DNA of 13,157 nucleotides from an uncultured Bacteroidales bacterium. Lineage in GTDB: Bacteria > Bacteroidota > Bacteroidia > Bacteroidales > F082. A program made the translations under genes and the position numbers. Under the pieces are notes generated by a model, which saw only the letters and a program-made list of their open reading frames with translations, did not search any database and was not told the DNA's origin. Shown in pieces: positions 1 to 5,249 of the stretch (position 1 is the stretch's first letter; each line of letters starts with the position of its first letter). The stretch is from the NCBI GenBank assembly GCA_946410535.1, contig CAMKAR010000021.1, positions 1 through 13,157 on the forward strand, given 5' to 3'.

Positions 1-271
1 CATAATAGGTGTAGACGCGTGGGTCGAGGCAATAGGTGGCTCCGATGCCGATGACTTTGGTGAGGCGGCGCGTGTAGGTGGCATAAATGGCACCGATGTG
101 TTCCTCCAAGGGATAATAATGATGGCCTGGGCTATAACGGAAACTGCTTGAAGGTTTCACGCCGTAGCCGAAGCTGAGCTCATTCTTGTTGCTCCGTATG
201 GTGTCGCGCTGTGCGAAGGCAGGTACCGCAATGGCGACGAGCAAACCGAGGATGATAAATTTGGTTTTCAT
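1..271 (-). CDS. Outer-membrane beta-barrel-like protein, C-terminus cut by window edge
   Basis: The reading frame starts at the ATG at 269-271 and runs off the left end of the window after 90 codons. The first 21 residues form a clear signal peptide, MKTKFIILGLLVAIAVPAFA followed by Q. The mature part alternates polar and aromatic residues (LSFGYG, IGAIYATYTRR, IGIGATY) as expected for beta-strands of an outer-membrane barrel. It is the last visible gene of the minus-strand envelope operon and starts 21 bp after the previous stop codon, behind a short AT-rich leader like those of its neighbours. The function is unknown; porin-like and structural roles are both possible. Barrel identity is inferred from pattern only. 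Confidence 0.7.
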   Translation of the reverse strand, partial: MKTKFIILGLLVAIAVPAFAQRDTIRSNKNELSFGYGVKPSSSFRYSPGHHYYPLEEHIGAIYATYTRRLTKVIGIGATYCLDPRVYTYY

Positions 272-292
272 AACTATTTGGATTTAAATTAT
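272..292 (-). repeat. AT-rich intergenic leader (short, diverged copy)
   Basis: Read on the minus strand, this 21-bp spacer contains AATTTAAATCCAAATAG directly before the ATG. It resembles the leaders at 866-896, 1503-1550 and 1962-2019 but has lost the extra GATTTAA units. Confidence 0.45.
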
Positions 293-865
293 TTACTTTC
301 CGAAGTGGAAATTGTACGCATAGCTGATGAACACGGCGGGTTTGATGCCTTGACTTTGTTTTTGCGGAGGCGTGATGTCATAGTCCATTTCGTAGGTGTG
401 GATATTGATGAACTGCACACCAAGGCCGAGGTCGGAATGTCCGAACGAACAACCGCCAGCCACGGTGGCATAAAAGCCCTCGCATAAAGCCGATGACACA
501 TAACTACTGCCTTTATAGCCCAAACCCAATAGGCAAAAGGCATAGCCGCAACGGGCCTCCACAAAGGGCTTGACATTGCTGCCATTGAAGCGATACTTGG
601 CCGAGGCGAACACCGGCAACCAAGTGACCACATCGGAAGTTTGGCGGACATTGGCACCAATGCCTATGCTCAAATGGTTGCCGACTTGATAGCCGAAAAC
701 CGCTCCAAGAGCAACTTCGGGATGAACTTTTCGATTGTCTTTCAACAAATCGTGGAAAAGCACGCCCGCATTGGCTTCGGCTTGAAGCACGAATTGACCT
801 TTTTCTTGGGCGTGGAGGCTGCCTATAACAAGTAGCAGTCCGAATAACAAGATATTTCTTTTCAT
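293..865 (-). CDS. Secreted outer-membrane beta-barrel-like protein, 190 aa
   Basis: The start chosen is the ATG at 863-865, which opens directly with a signal peptide (MKRNILLFGLLLVIGSLHAQ). An in-frame ATG at 919 would overlap the upstream gene and add a non-signal tail. The mature protein of about 170 residues has many short alternating strands (FVLQAEANAGVLF, VALGAVFGYQVG, LSIGIGANVRQ, VFISYAYNFHFGK) and ends in aromatic residues, as small outer-membrane barrels do. It sits between two similar proteins in the operon, 31 bp downstream of one and 21 bp upstream of the other. Function is not recognised; it may be a distant paralogue of the 897-1502 product, which shares its layout. Confidence 0.75.
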   Translation of the reverse strand: MKRNILLFGLLLVIGSLHAQEKGQFVLQAEANAGVLFHDLLKDNRKVHPEVALGAVFGYQVGNHLSIGIGANVRQTSDVVTWLPVFASAKYRFNGSNVKPFVEARCGYAFCLLGLGYKGSSYVSSALCEGFYATVAGGCSFGHSDLGLGVQFINIHTYEMDYDITPPQKQSQGIKPAVFISYAYNFHFGK

Positions 866-896
866 AATTATTTGAATTTTAAATCTTTCAGCAATG
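866..896 (-). repeat. AT-rich intergenic leader
   Basis: On the minus strand the spacer holds AAAGATTTAAAATTCAAATA, ending five bases before the ATG. The same core recurs before the next two upstream genes of the operon. It contains no recognisable Shine-Dalgarno sequence. Confidence 0.55.
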
Positions 897-1502
897 TTAG
901 AAATGATATTCATATCCAATCCGCAATAAGGCGTTGGCTTCTACTCGTCCGAAAAACAGTTCTTTATGATAGCCGATGCTGAGTGTGGTTCCCACTGAGG
1001 TTTGTAGTCCGATTCGAAGTTTGCCATTATCAGAAAGTCGAATCCTACCGCCCATTTCCATTGTAGGTCCGAGGGTAGCAATCTCTTTGATGCTGCCTGC
1101 AGAAACATCTCCGAATGCCTTTTCCAAATAAGGGCCAAAAGCCAAATAAAACCAGCGCTTGTGATACTCCAAACGGATGGGTAGTCGCACGATATGTCCA
1201 GTCGCTGTGTAGGGATGATGCTCAACGCCATCGGGGTCACTATGAATATAATAGCCTTTGAAATACCAAAATTGGTAGTCCAAACCTACCAAAAGCGACC
1301 AGTGTTCGGCAAAATCATATTTACCATCGATTCCCAATGCAGCAATGCGATGGCTGGTAGTCATATCGCCATCCAGGAAAGGAAAAGAACCACTTCCACC
1401 GCCAACATGCGCCACTAATGAATAGGGCTTTTCTGAATTTTGAGCCAACGTCGCTATGGAAAGCAAAACCATTAGACTTAATAGGATGGCCGATTTTTTC
1501 AT
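897..1502 (-). CDS. Secreted outer-membrane beta-barrel-like protein, 201 aa
   Basis: The protein starts with a typical signal peptide (MKKSAILLSLMVLLSIATLAQ). The rest is rich in alternating aromatic/polar strands: HRIAALGIDGKYDFAEHW, LLVGLDYQFWYFKGYY, LPIRLEYHKRWFYLAFGPYLEKAFG. It ends in YEYHF, a C-terminal aromatic typical of outer-membrane barrels. Conserved-looking pieces such as FGPYLEKAFG and GRIRLSDNGKLRIGLQTSVG fit the broad outer-membrane beta-barrel (OMP_b-brl-like) families of Bacteroidetes. It lies 48 bp downstream of the lipoprotein gene and 31 bp upstream of another barrel gene, so co-transcription is likely. The substrate or partner is unknown. Confidence 0.78.
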   Translation of the reverse strand: MKKSAILLSLMVLLSIATLAQNSEKPYSLVAHVGGGSGSFPFLDGDMTTSHRIAALGIDGKYDFAEHWSLLVGLDYQFWYFKGYYIHSDPDGVEHHPYTATGHIVRLPIRLEYHKRWFYLAFGPYLEKAFGDVSAGSIKEIATLGPTMEMGGRIRLSDNGKLRIGLQTSVGTTLSIGYHKELFFGRVEANALLRIGYEYHF

Positions 1503-1550
1503 AATGATTTGATTTTTAAATCTTTAAATCTTAAATCTTGAATTTTGAAT
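1503..1550 (-). repeat. AT-rich intergenic leader with tandem GATTTAA units
   Basis: Read on the minus strand, this spacer is built from ATTCAAAATTCAA followed by three GATTTAA-type units and then AAATCAAATCATT before the ATG. It is a longer version of the 866-896 leader. The downstream 24 bp match that leader closely. Confidence 0.6.
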
Positions 1551-1961
1551 CTACTGCTTTGGCCTAACGGCGACAATCTTGAAGTTGTTGAACCATCCCT
1601 CGGCCTCGTCGGTGCCGTTGCTGATGACGAGGTGGTAGCGCCCCAGGGGCTGGTCGCCCATGTAGAATTGCGTTCCAGTGTTGTATCCCGTGCTCACGGT
1701 GTCGCAAAACACGACATGGTTTTGCCTGTTGCTAACGCTGACAACGCACTCACCCAAATAATCGTGGAAATACACATGGACAGCCTTGCTCCAATAGCCT
1801 GCCTCGATGTTCGGATGGCGCATGTCGCCATTGGAAAGCGAGCCTTTGATGTCGATTTTGTTCTTGTCGTCAATGAGCGAGTTATGGTCATATTGCTTCA
1901 TGCACGATGAAACCACCAACACAACCATTATTATTATAGGGGTTATCCTTTTCAGCTTCAT
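1551..1961 (-). CDS. Small lipoprotein, DUF3244-like, 136 aa
   Basis: The N-terminus is a lipoprotein signal: a hydrophobic stretch followed by VVSSC, with Cys20 as the likely lipidated residue. After a polar linker the protein has the pattern of the Bacteroidetes DUF3244 family, a small beta-sandwich: a strand HVYFHDYLGECVVSVSN, then VVFCDTVSTGYNTGTQF and a final GRYHLVISNGTDEAEGWF strand pair. The family has no established biochemical role. The gene is second in the operon, between the TPR/HTH protein and the barrel genes, which suggests an envelope-associated function. The DUF3244 assignment is from memory of the strand pattern and is moderate; the lipoprotein call is strong. Confidence 0.72.
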   Translation of the reverse strand: MKLKRITPIIIMVVLVVSSCMKQYDHNSLIDDKNKIDIKGSLSNGDMRHPNIEAGYWSKAVHVYFHDYLGECVVSVSNRQNHVVFCDTVSTGYNTGTQFYMGDQPLGRYHLVISNGTDEAEGWFNNFKIVAVRPKQ

Positions 1962-2019
1962 ATCTTATTGAATTTTAAATCTTTAAATCTTAAATCTTTG
2001 AATTTTAAATCTTAAATCC
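1962..2019 (-). repeat. AT-rich intergenic leader, longest form, tandem GATTTAA/ATTCAA units
   Basis: On the minus strand this 58-bp spacer reads as two successive blocks of GATTTAA units, each closed by AAAATTCAA, and then reaches the ATG through a short TAAGAT stretch. It is the longest of the four related spacers and looks like an internal duplication of the block seen once in the 866-896 spacer. Confidence 0.6.
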
Positions 2020-3594
2020 TTAATCCACTTTCATTTTGTTATTGAGACTTGCCCTCACCTTGTCGACATTATAAACGCTGCAACCCAATACATTCGCATA
2101 TTCTTGGCGAGAAAGTTTGAAGTGCGAGAGCAGGCAATAGCGGAACTCCGTTTCGGTGAGGTCGGGATAATGTTCCCTGACTGAAGCAATAAAGCCCGGA
2201 TGCACGCCCTCGAATGCTGCCTCGAAGCTCGCCCAATGGTCTTCGCCTTCAAAGAGAGACTTCTCCAAGTCCTTGAAAGCCATCGGGTTGCTTCTGTCGC
2301 GCGAAAGCACCTCGAAGCAACGGATGATGTGGCATTTCTGTAGGTATTCGTCTTTCAGCTTGTCGCCGAATTCTGCCTGTAGTTCACTTTGTTGCGCGTT
2401 CTGTTTCTGTAGTTCATCATATTGTGCTTGCATCGCAGTCTGCTCTTGTTGTTGCTGTGCGTTGCGCTTCTTCAGTTCCAGCAGGTTCGCATTAATCTCG
2501 GCCTCGATGCGTTTCTTCTTCAAGGCGTTGAGAATCAATACTGTGACTAAAACCAAAGCGGCAATTAAGACGATGGTCAGCACAATGATCACCCTTTGGC
2601 GTGAGAGCATCTGGCGGTTGTGTTGGTTGGCCTGTGCTTCAAAGTCGTATTTCTTTTGGATTTCGAGGACGGAGCTTTGGCTTTGGTCGCTGAGGAGATC
2701 CAAGGCCACTTGTTCGTGCTGCTTCTCGAATTGATAGGCTTTTTCGTAGTCGCCCACCGCCAAAGCATCCTTGATGAGGAAGCCGTAGACGGCGGCTTGG
2801 GTTTCAGGCTTGATGTCTGTTTGTTCTATCGCGCTGAGCATCTGCGTCTTATAGTATTCCAACGAGTCGTGGTCGCCCGAGGCCAAAAACACTTTCGCCA
2901 AGTTGAGCAGGGCTACGGGGCGGCGTTTCTCGTCAGACAGCGGCAAGGCTTTGCGCAGGCAGTCCAAGGCGGCTTCGTTGTCGTCCGTAAGCTGATAGGC
3001 AACGGAATAGTTGTTCCAAACCGAGGCTTCGGTTACTTTGTCTTCGGCGGTTTGGGCCAAATTCAAGGCTTGTTCCAAGTAGACAAACGCGCTGTCATAC
3101 TCATCGATGACGAGGTCCATCATGGCCACGGCGTTGAGGCAGCGGGCCTTGCGCGAGAGGCTGTCGCCCCACAGTGCGGCGGCGGCCTTGTAATTCGTGA
3201 TGGCTTCGGCCTCGTTGCCAGCGGCATTGAGCAGGTCACCTATATAATATTGCGCGAAGGCCGCGCTCACCGAGTCGCCGGCCATGCGGCCATAGCGGTC
3301 GGCTTCCTTGTAGCAGTTCATGGCGGCCTCGTATTCCTTCTTGGCTTGGCGCACGCAGCCACTGTAGAGCGCGGCGGGGGCGGCGTTTTCGTAGTTTTTC
3401 CGGCTCACGAAGAAATTATAGGCTTCGAAGATGTCCTCGCGGTGGCTGATGTCTTCGTATGCCTTGTAGGCATCGCGCACCTCAGCGACGACGGCTTGCA
3501 TCCGTTCCGTCTTGCCTTTCGTGTTGCAAGAACTGAAAAGCAGCAAGCCAAACAGCAGGGCGAGGGCGATGTGTTTCAATCTGTACCAACTCAT
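2020..3594 (-). CDS. Membrane-anchored TPR protein with C-terminal HTH-like domain, 524 aa
   Basis: The N-terminus has a lipoprotein-type signal ending LLFSSC (Cys23). Residues about 35-300 are tetratricopeptide-like helical repeats (for example AKKEYEAAMNCYKEADRYG and YDSAFVYLEQALNLAQ). A transmembrane helix lies at about 334-357, followed by a Gln/Glu-rich coiled coil at 360-415. The C-terminal 50 residues (YPDLTETEFRYCLLSHFKLS, then EYANVLGCSVYNVDKVRASL) have the shape of a LuxR-like winged or helix-turn-helix domain. This architecture recurs in Bacteroidetes as a one-protein signal receiver that senses outside the inner membrane and acts on DNA or on partners inside. It is first in the operon, so it may control the lipoprotein and barrel genes behind it. 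The combination of a lipobox and a second membrane segment is odd; the first may act as a plain signal anchor. Confidence 0.8.
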   Translation of the reverse strand: MSWYRLKHIALALLFGLLLFSSCNTKGKTERMQAVVAEVRDAYKAYEDISHREDIFEAYNFFVSRKNYENAAPAALYSGCVRQAKKEYEAAMNCYKEADRYGRMAGDSVSAAFAQYYIGDLLNAAGNEAEAITNYKAAAALWGDSLSRKARCLNAVAMMDLVIDEYDSAFVYLEQALNLAQTAEDKVTEASVWNNYSVAYQLTDDNEAALDCLRKALPLSDEKRRPVALLNLAKVFLASGDHDSLEYYKTQMLSAIEQTDIKPETQAAVYGFLIKDALAVGDYEKAYQFEKQHEQVALDLLSDQSQSSVLEIQKKYDFEAQANQHNRQMLSRQRVIIVLTIVLIAALVLVTVLILNALKKKRIEAEINANLLELKKRNAQQQQEQTAMQAQYDELQKQNAQQSELQAEFGDKLKDEYLQKCHIIRCFEVLSRDRSNPMAFKDLEKSLFEGEDHWASFEAAFEGVHPGFIASVREHYPDLTETEFRYCLLSHFKLSRQEYANVLGCSVYNVDKVRASLNNKMKVD

Positions 3595-3615
3595 CGTTTA
3601 GTCGTTTTAGCTTTG

Positions 3616-3623
3616 CAAATGTA
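3616..3623 (-). promoter_or_regulatory. -7 promoter box (TACATTTG) of the envelope operon
   Basis: On the minus strand TACATTTG matches the Bacteroidetes -7 consensus TAnnTTTG. It lies 21 bp before the ATG of the TPR/HTH gene. No TTG or TTTG was found at the usual 19-21 bp further upstream. Confidence 0.6.
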
Positions 3624-3636
3624 GGATTATTAATCC
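3624..3636. promoter_or_regulatory. 13-bp palindrome abutting the operon -7 box
   Basis: GGATTATTAATCC is a perfect inverted repeat (GGATTA, one central T, TAATCC) lying immediately upstream of the -7 box at 3616-3623. A protein bound here would cover the spacer between the -7 and -33 regions, so it is a candidate operator for the envelope operon. Confidence 0.4.
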
Positions 3637-3660
3637 AAGTTTGCGATGGGTGGATGGGCC

Positions 3661-3724
3661 ATTACAAACTTTTTTGGAATTGTATTATTGATAATCAATA
3701 AGTTGATAGATCGGATTACAAACT
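3661..3724. promoter_or_regulatory. 17-bp palindrome flanked by direct repeats upstream of the PspC gene
   Basis: TTATTGATAATCAATAA at 3685-3701 is a perfect palindrome around one central base. It is flanked by two copies of ATTACAAACT, at 3661-3670 and 3715-3724, both followed by a T run. The whole lies in the divergent region between the envelope operon and the PspC gene and could control either. The palindrome is seen directly; the regulatory role is inferred. Confidence 0.4.
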
Positions 3725-3754
3725 CTTTTTGTCGTAAAAAGACCATCTTTCCCC

Positions 3755-3785
3755 TTTCGGGGTAATGAAATTCTGTGTACTTTTG
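3755..3785 (+). promoter_or_regulatory. Promoter of the PspC-domain gene
   Basis: TACTTTTG at 3778-3785 is an exact match to TAnnTTTG. TTTC at 3755-3758 lies 19 bp upstream in the -33 position. The box ends 24 bp before the ATG at 3810. The -33 half sits in a small CCCC-TTTC-GGGG inverted repeat (3751-3762). Confidence 0.7.
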
Positions 3786-3809
3786 CGCCCAAACTAAATC
3801 GAAAGCAAA

Positions 3810-4013
3810 ATGAACAACAAGAAACTGTATCGTTCGATGGCGGAAAAGAAACTCTGCGGCGTATGCGGAGGCCTCGCCGAGTATTTTGACATTGATCCAA
3901 CACTGGTGCGCATCCTGTGGGTGATCTTCACACTGATGGGTGGCGCCGGACTGTTGGCCTACATCATCTGCGCCATCATCATGCCGCAGCAGAACCAACT
4001 GCCAAATCCTTGA
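3810..4013 (+). CDS. PspC domain protein, 67 aa
   Basis: This is a stand-alone PspC domain, a small inner-membrane protein family linked to envelope stress (phage-shock-type) responses. The N-terminal motif KLYRSMAEKKLCGVCGGLAE, then YFDIDPTLVR, is diagnostic of PspC. It is followed by one hydrophobic helix with a central glycine kink (ILWVIFTLMGGAGLLAYIICAIIMP, about residues 35-59) and a short polar tail. The length is normal for single-domain Bacteroidetes members. It is transcribed alone from a good promoter and converges with the esterase gene, whose stop codon begins at the very next base. No PspA or PspB partner is visible, so the local role in stress sensing is inferred from the family. 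Confidence 0.93.
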   Translation: MNNKKLYRSMAEKKLCGVCGGLAEYFDIDPTLVRILWVIFTLMGGAGLLAYIICAIIMPQQNQLPNP

Positions 4014-5192
4014 TTATCTACTGACAACCAATTTGTTGCACCTATCACCACTCCTAACGAAATACATTCCGTCGGGCAGCGAACTGATGCCGATTTTGCT
4101 TGTGCCTTGGCTTTGCAGCACCATTTTCCCGCATAGGTCGTAGATGCCGACATTCTCCGAGCCTTCCACAAAGATGAAGTCGTCGGCAGGGTTGGGATAG
4201 ATGTTCAAGGCCGTCTCCGCCTGTTCTTCGACATCGGTCACGTCGATGGTGCCAGTGAAGAACTTGATGATTTCCTCTGTGTAGTCGATGTCGTTGGTGT
4301 TGCCTGAGTACCACCGATGCATTCCGCCGTTCACCTTGATGAAACTGACGTGTGAGTCGTTTTGGCCGTCCAAATAGCTGTACATCTCGAAAGTCAGGCC
4401 GTCGTTGTGCGTGTCGGGATATTCCTCAAACACAGGCTCATCAGCGCATTGGTTGAAGGTGCGCCAATATTCCACCGTGGCCTCGGCGGGCAGTCCGATG
4501 CTGTGGGTGCCGTAGCTTTGCAATGAGATTTCGGCGTTGTCATACGAAATCATCTCGTCGTTGGTGCCGAAGATTTCGAGCACGTTGACATTGGCCGCAG
4601 GGGTCATTTCGTCCATGTCGTTGCCTACCACGCCACTCACGGCAGCGATGGCATTGATGCGGTCGCCGTGTTCGATGGCCATGCGATGGCTCATGCAAGC
4701 GCCGAGCGAGAAGCCAGCGAAGAAGACGCTGTCTTGTTCGAGGTTGTATTCCTCTTCGAGGGTGGCGAGCGTGGCCATCAGGAAGCCGCTGTCGTCGGCA
4801 TCGGGATTGACGGTCACGTCGAAGTTGAAGGGCATCCCGTAGAGATTGAACTCCACCGTGACGGTGATGCCGGCACTCCACGCGGTTCCGAAGGGATAGC
4901 TGCCGATGCCAGGAACTTCGATGTTAAACTCCAAGGCTTGTGGGCAAACCACGATCCAGCCTTTTTGGTCGGCCATTGTGCGGATATTAGTCGCGTTGAA
5001 GAAGTTGGTGGCCTCATCGCCCAAGCCATGCAGCATGAACAGCACAGGCGCAGGCGTGTCTTCCGAATAGGTGGAAGGCACATATTCAAGGTATTGGCGT
5101 TCGTGACCAGCCCAAGTGAGGGTCTTCAGGGTTTGCGCATTGAGCGAAAAGGCCATTAAGGCCACAAAGATAAGGGTAAATGCTTTTTTCAT
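4014..5192 (-). CDS. Secreted PHB-depolymerase/feruloyl-esterase-like hydrolase with T9SS sorting domain, 392 aa
   Basis: After a signal peptide (MKKAFTLIFVALMAFSLNAQ) comes an alpha/beta-hydrolase domain of about 290 residues related to the PHB-depolymerase/LpqC esterases. An oxyanion-type motif LFMLHGLGDEA lies at 51-61. The nucleophile elbow GFSLGA gives Ser162, the acid is probably Asp212 in IFGTNDE, and the base His292 in GGMHRW. Residues about 325-392 form a type IX secretion C-terminal sorting domain (LNIYPNPADDFIFVEG, then GKMVLQ, PDGMYFVR and KLVVSR at the end). The product is therefore expected at the cell surface or outside, cleaving esters such as plant feruloyl or acetyl groups or polyesters; the exact substrate cannot be read from sequence. 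It has its own promoter downstream of the helicase gene. Confidence 0.88.
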   Translation of the reverse strand: MKKAFTLIFVALMAFSLNAQTLKTLTWAGHERQYLEYVPSTYSEDTPAPVLFMLHGLGDEATNFFNATNIRTMADQKGWIVVCPQALEFNIEVPGIGSYPFGTAWSAGITVTVEFNLYGMPFNFDVTVNPDADDSGFLMATLATLEEEYNLEQDSVFFAGFSLGACMSHRMAIEHGDRINAIAAVSGVVGNDMDEMTPAANVNVLEIFGTNDEMISYDNAEISLQSYGTHSIGLPAEATVEYWRTFNQCADEPVFEEYPDTHNDGLTFEMYSYLDGQNDSHVSFIKVNGGMHRWYSGNTNDIDYTEEIIKFFTGTIDVTDVEEQAETALNIYPNPADDFIFVEGSENVGIYDLCGKMVLQSQGTSKIGISSLPDGMYFVRSGDRCNKLVVSR

Positions 5193-5216
5193 GCTAATTT
5201 GGTATTAATGCGAATG

Positions 5217-5246
5217 CAAAAGTAATGTTTTTTTGAATTTGTGCAA
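5217..5246 (-). promoter_or_regulatory. Promoter of the secreted esterase gene
   Basis: On the minus strand TTG (5244-5246) is followed after exactly 19 bp by TACTTTTG (5217-5224), matching both Bacteroidetes boxes. The -7 box ends 24 bp before the ATG. It begins four bases after the helicase stop codon, so the esterase need not be co-transcribed with the helicase. Confidence 0.75.
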
Positions 5247-5249
5247 TCA

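Noticed and set aside
866..919. Upstream start at 919 for the 293-865 gene
   Set aside because: It would add 18 non-signal residues, overlap the preceding gene and translate the shared AT-rich leader, whereas Met at 865 opens a normal signal peptide.
2620..3624. Long plus-strand open frame of 334 codons
   Set aside because: It is the antisense shadow of the TPR/HTH gene, whose TPR, membrane and HTH pattern is clear; the plus-strand product has no domain.
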